Below are positions 35,101-47,908 of a stretch of 64,000 nt of DNA, one piece after another. Origin of the DNA: Saccharina japonica (taxonomy: Eukaryota > Sar > Phaeophyceae > Laminariales > Laminariaceae); the NCBI GenBank assembly GCA_008828725.1, contig MEHQ01000877.1:265639-329638 (forward strand), written 5' to 3'. Positions within the stretch are counted from its first letter, which is position 1. The number at the start of each line of letters is the position of its first letter. A program made the translations under genes and the position numbers. The notes below the pieces were generated by a model. The model worked only from the letters and a program-made list of their open reading frames with translations. It ran no database searches and had not been told where the DNA came from.

Positions 35101-36997
35101 ACCCCCGACGCATGCTACGATAGTAGGTGCACCATGTGTTGTCTGAGCTCCTCATTTGAGGCCCTCCATACCTGCAGTAGTCTAAACAAGGATTTCCGAC
35201 GAAAATAATAGTACTATCCGATGAACAATCAATCCCATGACCTACCCGTACCATGAACACTACTACAACGCAAGAATAAGAGTCCGACACTTTTGGGTTA
35301 AGGAGACCGATCGTTCGGAAACGTATTAAGCCAAAACTGTCACTGGGACTACCTCCATCGTAGCACGAGTCCCCCGTAAACAGTTTGGGGGGGGGGGGGG
35401 AACCGATTGTACTGCAGTGTTTTCTGTCCACAATAGGCGGAAGGCGCCAGTCACTCGTCGTGCACAATAACCAACGCTTATCCCACACCTTCGTGGTTCC
35501 ATGCTGGCTCGTGACTCACGAACACGGCGGCGTGTCGAACCTTCGGAGACGGTGGTACACGAGAAAGCATGCATGCGTGGAGTGCAGCTGTTGTGGTCAT
35601 CGGACAGAATAGGAGAACCTGTTGTCAACATCAGCAGGAGTTGATAGGGTGAAGGCGTGCGTGTGGGCTCCAGCGTGGTGTGGTTTGGTTTTCACCCCCT
35701 TGCGCGGCCGTGATATCAATATAATAGTGTCATATTTCCCATGAAAGTTAGTTAGGTCGGATCTAGAGTTTCCGGCGGGGATTCCACCACTGACGTTGGG
35801 TCATCACTTACGTTTCCATCCACCAGGCCTTTGTGGACCAACCTGAACTTTTCGAGAGTCTAGGCTTCACGGGCGGCTCGGAGGCTTGCCTGGGCATTGA
35901 CTTTGTGCTGGACAGAGCCGCGGAGGTTATGGGCACCCAGGTTAGTGAATTGGTTTGCAAAGGCTCGCTTGGTCACAAGAAACATCCTCTGGGGTACTTG
36001 AGTATACCAACCCCTGGTTGTCGTTGGGTCCTGCTTGGGCGCGTGTTGCTGTAAGGGTACATATCTGATACATGTATGTATGGCGGGGACCCAATAAAAG
36101 AGGGCTTACGCAATCGTGTTGCGTGCTGTTAGGGCCTGGCGATATTCGATGTGTGCTGCGATACGGCATACCTGGTAGCAGTTTCTGGCCGACATGAGGC
36201 TTCGGAACCGTGTGGAACTCCCCAATGAGGCTCACTATTTTCGACTGGATGCTAGTTAACACCAGGTATCACAGGTTACTTATAAAGCTTAGTCCGGTTG
36301 CGCGCACAAAGTTTAGTGAAGAAGTCGTGTTTCGGGTGGTAAATAGAGCTCCGCATGCCAGGAGCCCCTGCGACAAAAACGAAACGCGCCTTCTTCTAAT
36401 CGTTTACGATTAGCAATCCCATGGCCAATGTAAACAATGAAACAGTTAGCAACACAAGAGAGAAACCCTGACATGTTTGAGTTGAGGAGCCCCGTCATTC
36501 AGAAATACTTTTCAGCCGAAACGTGTCACTGGAACCTCTAGCGTAGCGCGAATCGCTTTTGTTTAGTGAAAAAGGTCACTCTGGACACGCTTTTGCACCG
36601 TTCTCAATTCCGCATTAAGCCACTCGCCCACCTCCGGCAACATACCAACCTCATGGAAGGTTTACCTCCTATGCTCACTAGATGTCCGACTGTCGTTGCC
36701 CACGCCTACTAAACCCCACTCTCACTGCGATTTATAACGTCTCAGGCGGGTCGTGCCGCTGGATGCCGGGAGGAGTGCGCCATTTGCGCCGATCAGACTT
36801 CACCTTGCCAGAACTGCTACCAGGGCAACCCGTCCGGCACGGTCTGCGAGGACCCGGAGAAGTACATATTCTGGGACTTTCTGCATTTCACCGCGGATTT
36901 CAACCAGATTCTCGCGGAAGCTACCAGGCAGTGCACCAAAAACTCTCCGGACTATGATGCCGCCTGGGTGGAGTTGCTTTGCCCTCCGGACGCATGA
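26056..36997 (+). CDS. Secreted GDSL/SGNH-family esterase-lipase, ten exons, apparently intact (gene B)
   Basis: Ten exons can be joined: 26056-26184, 27046-27168, 28443-28523, 30335-30436, 30737-30800, 31443-31609, 33464-33565, 33882-34007, 35827-35940 and 36746-36997 (TGA stop). Every intron is GT..AG, mostly GTGAGY donors and CAG acceptors, and phases agree throughout, giving 419 residues. Residues 1-24 form a signal peptide ending ..SIASA, so the enzyme should be secreted. The SGNH blocks are in order: FGDS with Ser50, NFATSSG with Gly120, GGND with Asn177, and FWDFLH with Asp380 and His383. NGRSWP in exon 3 and DPEKYIFWD in exon 10 are typical of the family, which hydrolyses ester or lipid bonds; the substrate cannot be told. 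Exon 10 is cysteine-rich, suiting an extracellular protein. The exon 2-3 junction creates an N-A-T glycosylation sequon. The start was chosen because it opens the signal peptide. Exon limits are read from sequence, without transcript support. Confidence 0.87.
27046..27168 (+). CDS. Gene B exon 2: nucleophile exon (FGDS)
   Basis: A pyrimidine-rich tract and CAG precede ATGGTTGTG, so this Met is probably internal rather than a start. The 41 residues carry the block-I motif VVFGDST with the nucleophilic serine, then GRRFNAP and PWTRLFEAPDSN. The donor is AAT before GTGCGT. The reading frame stays open to 27285, but the exon-3 phase and the decay of the matching stretch in copy A place the splice at 27168. 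Confidence 0.8.
27991..28383 (-). CDS. Unrecognised 130-codon open frame inside gene B intron 2
   Basis: The frame runs antisense to gene B and reads with a plausible protein composition (Lys/Asn-rich first third, then Leu/Tyr-rich). No family is recognised. It may be a transposon relic in the intron or a chance frame; a length of 130 codons is not rare in a window this size. Confidence 0.18.
   Translation of the reverse strand: MRACHPRVCSALNAYIRANKNKTRETIQENLLRYGILLASSHVAYWTIKQLKCRPLFNNDIPRKGKKNQGERNKGNLLDYSSGIVGYYTVAYLLEYESINVDLSPRFAGRHKITKRPLLLLRESIVNTSK
28716..28982 (+). mobile_element. F1 MITE in gene B intron 3, CCTT duplication
   Basis: GATGCATGCTTACGATAGAG at the left and ATCGTAGAACCCGTC at the right, flanked by perfect CCTT at 28712-28715 and 28983-28986. 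Confidence 0.85.
29415..29663 (+). mobile_element. Strongly decayed F1-like MITE in gene B intron 3
   Basis: Recognisable pieces in F1 order are GCGCATGCTACGATAACGAG, GGCTCCTTGCTTGATGATC, TTTTGAGGAAA, ATCCGACGAACAATCCCAAGG and GTTAAGGAGCC. Confidence 0.6.
31859..32105 (+). mobile_element. F2 MITE in gene B intron 6
   Basis: TCCCACGGCAGGGGCGCAGCAG at the left is followed by GAGTTCCTCACATGAGGAGC. GTAGCGTGGGAATGCTC closes the right end. It is the reverse orientation of the copies at 7628, 39006 and 47623. Confidence 0.75.
32219..32530. repeat. Direct repeats flanking an F1 MITE
   Basis: About 30 bases (GGACAACAACCCGGGC plus AAAAGAGCAG) occur at 32220-32248 and again at 32500-32529. The second copy continues with GCGCGTAC, resembling the start of the F1 element. 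This is best read as a tandem duplication of target plus element edge. Confidence 0.75.
32248..32494 (-). mobile_element. F1 MITE, reverse orientation, gene B intron 6
   Basis: GACGCGTGCTACGGTAGAGG at the left, CTCCTTAACCCAAAATTGTCG and GGTGAGGTATGACGCTCC inside, and CCCCTCTATGGTAGCACGTGAC at the right. Confidence 0.85.
35107..35371 (+). mobile_element. F1 MITE in gene B intron 8, CCCC duplication
   Basis: GACGCATGCTACGATAG at the left and CCATCGTAGCACGAGTC at the right, with CCCC on both sides. The body keeps the GGGTTAAGGAG motif. Confidence 0.8.
36320..36553 (+). mobile_element. Chimeric MITE remnant in gene B intron 9
   Basis: The left part (GAAGTCGTGTTTCGGGTGG) resembles F2. The right part (GCAATCCCATGGCC, GTTGAGGAGCCCCGTCATTCAG, CCTCTAGCGTAGCGCG) is the F1 right half. 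No left F1 end is seen. Confidence 0.5.
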
Positions 36998-39005
36998 GCA
37001 TCGCTGTCCACATTTGCCACATGTTCGAGTATAGGGTGCACACCCCCGATAGACCATGATCCAGATCATCTATGAGATAATCTGCCTCCTCATCTGCCGT
37101 AGTGAGAGGTTGGACAGGGTCTGCGTAGTGCGGGTAAAACTTAGGAAACATGGGCTAGACCTTGTGAAGTTTACGGGTCGGGTTCCGGCCCGCTAACATA
37201 GGCAAAATATATTAGAATACCGGGAAATATATCTGCTTTGGCAGATTTCTAGATCAAGAAGTTTATATCGGTTACCTGCCTTCAGGAGGTGTGGAAGGAT
37301 GGTAGTTTGGATGTCGATATATACACTTGGCTGACAATGGGCTGGTTGGCTGATCATCTGCGTGGTATTCTTGTGCTCTCAATCGACGTACACGGTACCA
37401 TAAGGGGTCAACCAAAAATAGAGAAAAACGGAGCCGCGCTCGCTACCACGTCGAAACAGGAAAACAAACGAGAGCGGGTTGGAATTTTTGTCAACAATCG
37501 ACTGGGTGGAAATGAGGGTGACGGTTTGTTGCTTCGAGAGCTTGTAGGTCGGTCGTTGCAAAGGGTTTTTAGGTGTGGGGTGTATCGATGTTTTCACGAA
37601 GAAAGGGAAGATGGGTTACACAAGTACATATCACCCTTTTAGATTTGACTGGTGAAACGTCGGGCATGAGTCGGAAAAGCCAAATCATGCGGGGGTCTGC
37701 ATTTAGTATTGGTTTAAGTCTGCCAACTATTCAGGGATACCTGATGGGTGTATGCAATATAATTATTGGCATAAGAGCTGCATGTTGTCGGATGGCACAC
37801 GTAATAATAAATGCAACCGCGGAAATGTTATTAGTTCGTCTTAGAATAGTCGTTGTATTTATCTCTATCTGAAGGGACTTCCTTATCGAACCCTTATTCT
37901 TGTTTGAGTTCCCTCGTTTCCTTGAACGAACAAACAGAAGGAAAAGAGGAAAAAATTACAAATGGTTTCCAAACATCAGTGAGTTTGAAAAACAAACAGG
38001 CAAAACATCAGGGAAGCTTACTGTTGTTATTTAATGAAAATTAGCGCAACGCAAAGTAAACGCCAGGACGACACGAAGTAGGATCGCCAGGTAACTTTGG
38101 GCTCAACAGAGCTTCTACTTGATACCCGGTACGTACCGGATACGATGTACACAATACTTCGAATATACTCCATCGTTCTCTCTTTCTCGTTTTTTTTTCT
38201 TGTTTCGCGCCTGCGAGTATTAGTATATTTTACTCGTTTGGGGTATAACTATTGTTGCCGTACATCCGGGTTGGCAAACGTCGATGGAAATTGACGACCA
38301 TTGGGGGTAATGGACGGTCTGCGGAATACGCTACCACACATTGTAACTACTATTATATGAACACGGCTTGTCCCAATAAGGCCGAGGTATATGTCTTGAT
38401 CCGAACGGGGAGCTGCAACGTGAAAATGCGAAGGCAGCCATACAGTTTTGCAATGTTTATGAGAAAATGCATTGTGACGGTACCTTCGACAACACAGGGG
38501 GGGGGAAGAGGTGAACATGCGGTTTATAGGAGAGGATGCGGTGACTCGTTCGAAACAGGGGTGCAAGGTTGCAATTGACCGACTATCGTCTCGAATGCAT
38601 GTAGATGTATTCCTCGATTTTATATCGGCCACGAACGTAAGCTGCTAGAGTTGCCATGCAATGAACAATAAAGGTCGAGATAGCATCCCATGATACAGTC
38701 AATAGCCCCTGATCTTAGTTGTGAGTGTTCGCGTTCAGATATCATCCTGCCATGTGTTCCACATTACTTTGTGTATGTCATTCCGTTCGTGGTTCCTACA
38801 TTCCTCTCTCCCAGCCTGTTCGACTACGTCTGGCGATCTCACAGCAGACTTAAACCGAAAGCCATGTCGTCGGAACAAAGCCTCAAAAACTGTAGTGGAA
38901 ACGCCGACGAATGCAGAGCACAGGTGGCTGAGTTTCAAACGTTACGTGTGAAACCTCGCTACTTCAAGGTCTTGAAGTTCCAGGGGAAACGTGTCCCCTA
39001 AGTCT
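36998..39005. other. Downstream flank of gene B, no recognised gene
   Basis: The first ~150 bases after the stop align with the sequence after the gene A stop (shared GATCATCT and TCCTCA), so they are probably 3' UTR or old flank. Frames at 37289-37642 and 38690-39001 are unassigned. No clear polyadenylation signal was identified. Confidence 0.45.
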
Positions 39006-39245
39006 GAGCAATCCCACGGTAGGGGTACCACTTTTTGACTCAATATTTTCTGACCGGTTGAGCCCCTCACGTGATTAACCACCCGATACTACTATTACTG
39101 TTTTACGGGTGTGTTTGTTTTCTGACGACCGCATTAGAAGATTTGGTCGGCTTGTGCGAACGAATGATTCCAAAGTCATGTTTCGGGTGAGATATTGAAT
39201 GAGGAGCTCAGAAAATTCTGCTGCACCCCTACCGTGGGATGAGTC
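39006..39245 (-). mobile_element. F2 MITE with GTCT duplication
   Basis: GAGCAATCCCACGGTAGGGG and CCCCTACCGTGGGATGAGTC are the ends. GTCT is repeated at 39002-39005 and 39246-39249. Part of the internal GAGCTC palindrome is deleted. Confidence 0.9.
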
Positions 39246-40353
39246 GTCTGTATATGTAATAGGGGTGGATGGGATTCCTCACGTAGTAAGTACTTGAGCT
39301 CGTGTGGATTACTTGATTTTGACACGAGACGAACATGATATATACAGATCTGGCAGTATCTTCGCATCTTGTAAAATATACCCGTCCCCCCTGGTTCCGC
39401 CGCCGACTGTCACATTGGCTTATTTCTGCTCGAGGTTTTCCTCAACGGCTAATAATACGGCGTCCGACTGCAGTGGAAAGCATGCAACAAGATAATATAT
39501 TGGTATTGGATCGTTAACGCAGGTGATAAATATGATACAAGAGTGCATCGCGTATATGAAAACATAATCTGCACAGCCGGAGAAACTCGATTTAACCCAC
39601 AATAACACCAGACATGGAAAAACATTCGAAACGTTCCGACGGAAGAACTTGACACGATAAAGTCCGTGTACCTTAAGGGAGAGGTTGTATTTGTACAATA
39701 CGTTTCAATGCTTTTGAGTCTATTTGGTTCATCGATTTTTCTACGAAAGTACAGAGGTGTTAATGGGTGATTCACGTACGCCAACATTCGTTTACGGAGC
39801 TTAAGAATTCCGCGATCATATCGTATATTCCTGTGTAATATTATCCAATCAACCATGCTTTCGTATGTGTGTACAGTAGAATGTGTTATTTTTTAACAAG
39901 GGCTGACTACAGATGGGGTATGGCCGTGTCCCTCAACAGACGGGCTGGTAGGAGCCGACGTGCATGTCTCGACCAACCCAACAACCGATACGCTCCCATT
40001 TTGCTAGTGCCGGGGCCTCCCCCGAGGTTACGTTCCGCATCGCTTCCAATTATGTCTATGACTAGATTCGCGTGTAGATTGGTTTAGCCATGGCAGTAGC
40101 TTCTTTAAACAGCTGTTCGTCGTGGAAAGGTTAGGGCGAGAGTTGATGGACTACCCGTAATAACTTGTTTGACCAAGCTTGACCACGACCATACCATGAT
40201 CTAAAACACGTACGATATACGTGGAACGATTGCTGTCACTCACGTTGGGATTCTCTGCTGAGAAACAGGTCCGTACAGGGTGCAAGGAGTTCGACGACGA
40301 AGAGGAGGCATGCGACACTGCGAACGTTGGATAAACAGTTTAGTACACCTCGC
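39246..40353. other. Flank left of duplication copy 2, no recognised gene
   Basis: Only short open frames are present, the longest being 135 codons on the minus strand at 39449-39856, with no recognisable domain. Part of this stretch may belong to the duplicated segment, since copy 1 runs off the window at the matching point. Confidence 0.4.
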
Positions 40354-43300
40354 CATCCATAACACTGACGACAACGCCATCATAGAAGGGCCCCCTTTCA
40401 ACAAACAATGGGTCTGGCCGACGTAGCCCATACAATGTACCACGTGCGTACACAAGTACGTTTCCAACGTATTCTCATAAGCTGCAAGCACGTGTCGAAT
40501 TATATATACATACATATATATATATATGTATGTGCTACATCGCGACCCCGCGCACCAACATCGACATCGAGGTATAGGGATGCCGTGCATGCCGTTTCAA
40601 GTGCATATCACGCCAACTCCCAATTAGGGCATGATGGTTTGCAGCCACTGTGCGTTGCGTAGCATGGAATTCCAGCAATTCAGTGGGAAGAAAATCACAC
40701 ACATTTCACATTTTTCATGGAGTAGGAATGCTTCTATAACCAGAAAAACCATACTCCAGCTCAGCTGAACTTGGTGTGGACAGTAGTTTAAGCGCCAATC
40801 GTCAACTATTAACATCCGTTAGTTTAGCGGCAGCATATAATTTCCATCTTCCTACCAGGTATTCGCTTGTTTTCTTCTCACAAAAGCTAAACAATTTTGC
40901 ACTAATCCGGAACAGATTGTGAGCGGAAGGAGAATGATATAAAACCAAGGATAACAAAACAAAGCACATCTCCAAAAACAAGAAGAGGAACATTAAAACC
41001 CCCGGAATTATGTTATCGCGTTCTCCCTTTTTATCACATACATGATCCGACACGAAGTCGGAGGATCAGTATTATCAGCTCCCCCACGTTCTCCGATCGA
41101 TGGGCGAAAACTCACGAGCTAATCGCGGAAGAGCATTTTAATAAGCGTCCATTCGTCGATGTTGGACGCGACGATCGAGCGACTAGTTTACGATCGATGG
41201 GTGAATCAGTCGGCAGTCTTGTAATGCAGTTTCAGCTTTTCTGTGGTCCGAGGAACACACCTGCGTTCGGAATCCTGTCCCGATCATTCCGAGGCCCATC
41301 CAACCATTGACATGACCCTAGCACGGCAGGTACAGCGACGAGCCTCGGTACCTCACAACCCACCACTCGGGTCGACCTGTACCTACACGCTGCCAGGATA
41401 CATCACGTTCAAGCTACGGCGTCAAGGTCTAAAGGTACGAGAGAAGGTGGAGGCTTGCCGGAACAATGCAACATTGAGTTTGCCGTTGGACCCTTGACCG
41501 TACCCGAGAAAGGTTAGATATAGTCTTCACCGACTGATATTCTCCCGTACACAGTGTGCGGACGCGTGAACCGTCCCGATTTTGAATAAATGCGTCCTTG
41601 TGTGCCGATTTTCTGTACACAGTACACGGGGATATGCACATTATACCCCTCGGAGGTGCGAGTGTTGATTGCGTCTGTTTATCGCGCAGAAACTGAAAGT
41701 TGGGAACAATGTGCTGTGTGCATGGAACCTCGAGTCAAGGAGGATCGACATAGATAAGCCTATCGTAAACTAGCACGAGACCGAGATGGGCACAACACTT
41801 GCACGAAGTGAGACAGGTACCGTTTTCAGGTGTGGTGCTCATAAACGTTTGCAGCCCGAATTTGAGTTCGAGCGTTGGGCGGGGGGGCGCGCGCGATCCC
41901 GTACGCCAAGTACAAAATTTAGCTAAAACAATTGGTAAACATGTCTCGTAGATCCAAGGGCGCCCGGGGATTTGGATCTCATACGCATACCTACCCCCCG
42001 CGGAGGGATCAAGTTACACCACCCCCCGTTTTGATTTGTGTGTGTGTGTCATCGGTGTGGCGCGTGTGTGTGTGCTTTGTGTGGCAGTACCGGAAAGGCA
42101 TGTGTCCTCGCTCGTCGCTCACATCGAGTCAAATTGCGTCATATCATATCACGAGATATGATAAACACAGTAGTATATGGTAATATAATAGTGTTCTGCT
42201 TTGCTGCTTGGTCGTACAATGTATGGAGAGTCTGATCAACATACTGGCATGTACTCGTAGTCCCACGCGGGTTTACCGTTCCACGGCTTAGCCGGGTAAT
42301 TCCGGAGTGATGTCTTATGTGACAGTTAAAGACGGTGGCGTACGGGATATTTACACAGAAGAAGCGGATAGGCATGAGAGGTGTCCATAACACCAGGCGC
42401 CGTCAGCGGTTGGTTTCCGTGATGGATTGTCACTGCAAGCGTAGACACAGGTGTAGAAGCAATACCTGGCCAAGAACCTGCACTTCTGATCCACCCAAGC
42501 TCGGCGACCTAATACAGCGTGCCGAAGTACTTAAGAACACAACGGACATTCCATATATCGTATTATTGACCTTCGATATTTTTACTAGGTTGCATGTTCT
42601 TCGCGCCAGCGCTTTGTCACGGCCGAACAATTATGTTTACGACGCCAGTCCCTCCACTGAATCTAGGCGCAATTGATTGGTGCGCCCCGCTGCTCAACGT
42701 GCCAGCCGATCCATCCATCGCTGCCTGCTCCACTTGATCACTAGAGTACTGCTGCAGTCGTCGTCAGCACGCAGCTGAGGCCTATAGAATGCCGCCGAGT
42801 AGTCGTATAGTACTAAGGAAGGTTGAAGGGGGGGTGTACGGTTCTCTACCGTCCCATGTGTTCAGTTTTATATTGCTGTTGTCAGACGTACAGGGAGGGG
42901 GCTGTGCATTGTACCCCCCCGCTAGGGCCAACTTTGTGCCCTTTGTGAATCAACCATTATAATCCAGGAGCAACATAATAGACCGGTTGCAGGTATTGCT
43001 TGTAGACGCAAAACCACAAAGCGCAGACGCCCACTTCGCCACCGCCTGCAGACTTGGCAAGACCTGATTAGCACTACACCCAACGCGCTACCCGGGGTCA
43101 CTTCAAGGCCAACGTTTTCTACGTCACTGATGTGCAGGCGAGTCACGGTAGTGCTACACGATTGATCCTACTACTGTGTGCAGCATGCGGGTTCAAATAA
43201 TCACTGTACCCCCAGGAATATATTTATTGGCTTTCGCTCGGCATTTATAGTATGAGTCGGTTTATAATCACGCACGACTGTTTATTTCGGGCCGAGAGTC

Positions 43301-46300
43301 GTACATGGCTTGAAACAACCTCTTGCATCAAGGGTATTATTTTCGCCTGCTTCGTCGCCGCACAAGTATCGTCTATGCAGGTACCACAATCAGTGTAACT
43401 CCTACAGTGTTCGTAGTTGTGCATCGCTCTTCTTCTTTATCCGATTTGTCATGTTCGCTCTTCAAATATATATCCTTCCTACTATTGCACTCGCAACTCG
43501 GACCCGGGCGCACACAACAGGTTCTTCGCCCACATCCCGACCGCACAAGTTACCTCATTGATGCAGTGCTGGTACGTTACCCGTTAAGTCGCAATATCGC
43601 GGTTTCGAGCTGACGGTCTAGTGAGCGATAGAGCGCGGGGAGGGCGTACAGCTGACCATTCGTGCGCTTAGGTAGCCGCACAAGGGGTAAGCAGTTGTAC
43701 TTTAACAATACTATGGACAAGCAACATAAATGACGCCCCAGCCCGGAATATAGAGTTTACAATATAATCAGTGAAACCGGTTCGCTGCGGTTTCTACCTA
43801 GTGCCGGAATAGCGCTTGGCGAACCACCCAGTCTGACGCGCTTAGCGTTCGGTTTATGTTGCTGTTCATTGTCCAGTGCTGCAGTGCTGTAATTGTAAAG
43901 TAGACGGGTATTGAGTTTGACAACTCATTGCCACCTGTAGGGGGCAGTGCTCGCCTGTTTTGAGAGTGTCGGTTTCAAATACAAGTCAAGTACAAGCGCG
44001 CAGGAAATTATCCTGGGAAATGAGAACAGTAGTTTTCCAACCACAGTATATACTGTACTGCTATCAGTGTAGCCCTCAACGTTTTGGAGCTACAAAGTCT
44101 CAAAAATTCGTTTTTTTTTTCACAATACAGTTGGAAAAGTACGCCTACAGAAGACCGACGCTGAGCGTCCCTCTCTCTATATCGGAATCGTTTTTTTTTT
44201 CTGAGTATACCTATTATGCCAATGGGAAAGCGATGTGTGTTGGCTGAAGACCCGCTCGTACCGCCCCTATGGGGAAAAAGGGGGGAAAACACATGTTTAA
44301 GTGTTTCCTGTTTTTTTTCAAACGACTGCAGGCGGCGCAATTTTCTCTTTCTCGTTGCAAATCGTCAACACCCTGATAAAAATCAGCTCGTGCGACGATA
44401 GAGCTTCGATGTCGACATAGACTCATCCCACGCCCAACCCGCTTCGTGTCGGGCAAGGCCAACGAGTGCGGATGGCGGCCTCGAAGGTATAAGCTGGATC
44501 CATGGTCTGGGGGGCGAGAGCTTGCCGGCGGCGTCCTGCGCTTTTCTCCCTAACCCGAAGAATACTTTTTTTGTTGCCATTTGAGACGGATCGAGAAATG
44601 TTGTCATCTGTTTCATGCATACCAGCGGCCAATTGTTTGTTTTATCTTACGCCTGGCCAGCGCCCGCCACATATCACCGGCTATCGCGTGAACACGGTGA
44701 CCCTAGGGTGGATCGGAGCCCGTAACGAGCGCACCGTGTCCAGAATTCATGACCCAGTCGTTGGTTTGGTCGATCCATGTTTGTCCAGGACTCGGGATCT
44801 CGCCGCTTCGAACTAACATCCGCTTGAGTTTTTCTAAAGCCGATCTTGTCCCAACATCAGCTCCAGAATTGCCTTTTACGGGCTTTTCCAAAAGTTGGGA
44901 ACATTCCGTTTTAAGAATCGGTCCCATAGCAAGCTTGTTCTGGAAAATTCTGGCGGGGATCTTAGGAATTCAAACTTTTTAAGGCAACATCGCTTTCCGA
45001 TTGGCATAGGTCGTGTAGAGCTCCTCTTCAAGCCAGGGGCCTGAACAAACATTGTGAGTGCTTCGCCTCACCGTGGTACACACTCGGAGTGGGAGGGCAT
45101 TCGCTATATTGCGCTCTATCTCTCTCGATGTTTTCCGTTTTAGGCCAAAAATATAGCTCCAAGGGAGATCGGAAGGTTCTGTCGTCTTTGGCGTATGTGT
45201 TATTTTATTTTATGGCGCGGGCTGACGTGTCACAAACATACTCTGAAAATGGGAGGCAAACAATCTGTGGAAAACGGTGGAGTGTTTGGGTGGGACTTTG
45301 AAGCGGACAATCACTGGCACTTTCCGACAGAATATTCTGTAGACCAGCCATCCAGGAGTCCCGTAGGAGTGCTGCCACTGCAATATGCGAAGGCTTCAAC
45401 GTGAATTCCGCTGTGCATATGATGTGATTCGATGAGCGTGGTTGACATCTGCCATAGGTTTTCGTTTCCGATAATGGGCAAACAATCCGCAAACTATAGA
45501 ATATTCCTGTGAAGATGTGGTATGAAGTGATATTTTTGCGTGTGGTTTTGCTGCAGTTATCTTGCGGTTTTCCAGTCTTGATTTCATTAAAACAATGAAG
45601 GCAAGACAACCGACAACGACGCTATGGAGATGACAAGACTGAATCATCCGAGCAGGAATTAACTTATTTTGTGGATTGAACTATCTATACGGTCCCTGAC
45701 CCCAGCACGTTGACACGCGTGATGCTACGTACCGAGCAGGTATGCGCAGGCGGTACAGTGATGGCGGCGGCGAACCCAGTCCTCCCCGTTTGCCTGTCAA
45801 TCTGGGCAAAGGCCTTTATGTATCAACTTGCTCTTTTAGCAAGATATGTAAACGTACCTGGCCGACTGTCAGACTACTTTCTGTTAAACCCCTCTGATAC
45901 AGGAGTGTTTTCTGAGTGTTTGACGGCGTTAAATGGAGGCTACACGATGTCGAACAGCCACTTGCAAAATCGCGAACGATAACTTGACCGTTCAAAATTC
46001 AGCTCAGTTTACTACATTTTGCCACCTCTTGTTCGTGTCCCAACTAGGCGGGTTGTTATTTATGTAATATTTCGTGTGTATGAATACCTACACCAGCATC
46101 GGCCTGCTGTCAGGGTTGACCAAATACCGAAACGGGCAGTTATGCGGGTAGTAAGTTCACAGCAGTTACGGCTATTAAACGAATCACCCACGTGGCTACT
46201 ACTAAGTAAGGGGGACCATAGTTAAATTGACATAATATGGGATCCTGTGTATACCGTAGGTTCTATTTACTATGCTCCCCCGTAGTACACAAATATGAAA

Positions 46301-47622
46301 CAAGGCACTCTGAAAAAAACGCAACAATGTTGGATCCACGCGCGTGTGGGCAGAACGATGGGGTGACGTTCGGGGCTAGTTACGGGATTTCCATGTCAAC
46401 AGCCCCCCACGCCGCTTCGCTCGCTTCGTCTGTTCCTTCCCTCTTGGCACAAACACCTGTGTATCGTTCGCCAACTCTATGTGTATCACTTTGAGTCTGC
46501 GATTGGAGCTCCTTGCTACTAATACGTGTTCACTTCTACTGGCTCTAATTGCACCTCCTTATACCTTCAAGCCACCGGAAGTTGAGCAACCCTATTGGTA
46601 TGGTTTCCTCCCACGCGCCTCCCACATGCGGCCAACGTCGAGTTCTGGCAGGTGTGTGAGGAAGGACGATTCATCGTTTATGACCGCGTAAAATAGTATT
46701 CCGAAACAAGTCGAACGATGAACGACACACACCGATTGGGCGGGTTACTTGTATACCCGTTTACCCGGGGGCAAATCGGAACATAAAACAGTGACATGGG
46801 AACTACCTGTGGAAAGGCGCGTTGTTTCTGATGATTTACCTGTATCCAGGGCGTATATGTAACTTGGCTGCAACGAGACTAGGTCAGAATCCAAACCTTA
46901 TGGCCGTCGGACATATCACGTTTTGGATCATGTAAACATTTTACCGGCCTTTGTGAGATGCCTGTCAGGACCTGCATTGTACGGGTCCAATCCAACAGAG
47001 CTCAACCGTGCCCTAGATTATGCATGTAGATTTTACATACGGCTTCCATCCGGCAACATGATTCAGATGACAAAAACAGGAATATATCTGCCCTGAGACA
47101 TAATCACGAAGACGAAGTTCGATGCTCTCGTCCGAGGTGTAATACGTTGACCCTATTTCGCGGCTGTCTTCCGTTGTTTGTCCAGCCCAGGGTTGTTTAG
47201 GACAACACCTCTTTGACACTGTGTATAGAGCTGACTTCAGGAGTAGAAAGCCTGTGTAACTTTCTGAGTGTATTCCTCCGAAAATGTTGGAACCTATATG
47301 GTAAGCGCCCATGATAAGCGTCCCTATAAACAGTCCGAATTACAAGTGGTTGGCAACTGGCTGCCAGGCGTTCGAGCTGCCCGTATATGGCAGTTTCCCT
47401 GGGCAAATTATATTGGTTGCGACTAGGTGCAGTACGCCAAATCCGAAACATATTCATACCCTAGCATATATTGAACTTGACGCTCCTTGAAGTCTGATAA
47501 TTTTCCCGCAGCCTCGAATCTCGAACGACAAACGCTCTGATGCAAGACTAGCTTCGAATCTCGAACAATAAACGCTCTGACGCCAGACTAGCTTTAAAGC
47601 ACGAAGGACAAACATTACCCGT
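40354..47622. repeat. Copy 2 of the long segmental duplication
   Basis: This block is the partner of bases 1-7270 in the same orientation. Length differences are confined to small indels, for example a longer TA run near 40503. It ends at ACCCGT, where an F2 transposon is inserted. A few more bases (GTGCC) may belong to the repeat after that transposon at about 47873. The flank beyond is unrelated to the esterase gene that follows copy 1. No gene is recognised. A 51-codon frame at 45249-45404 beginning MGGKQS is open here but frame-shifted in copy 1. Confidence 0.95.
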
Positions 47623-47872
47623 GAGCAATCCCACGGTAGGGGTATCACTTTTAGGCTTAATATTTTCTGACTGGTTGTGCTCCTCCCGTGAGTAACCACC
47701 GGATACTATTATTATTTTGCAGCAGGTATATTCGTTTTTGGACTACCGCATTGGAAGGTTTGGTCGGGTTGCGCGAGCGAATGTAACCCGACGTCATGTT
47801 TCGGGTGAGATATTGAGCTCCTCATGTGAGGAGCTCAGAGATTTCTGCTTCGCCCCTACCGTGGGATGACTC
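47623..47872 (-). mobile_element. F2 MITE at the right edge of duplication copy 2
   Basis: It has GAGCAATCCCACGGTAGGGG and CCCCTACCGTGGGATGACTC ends. The flanks are CCGT and CAGT, one mismatch. It is absent from copy 1, so it arrived after the duplication. Confidence 0.85.
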
Positions 47873-47908
47873 CAGTGCCTATATTTATATATGTATATAT
47901 GTATGAGA

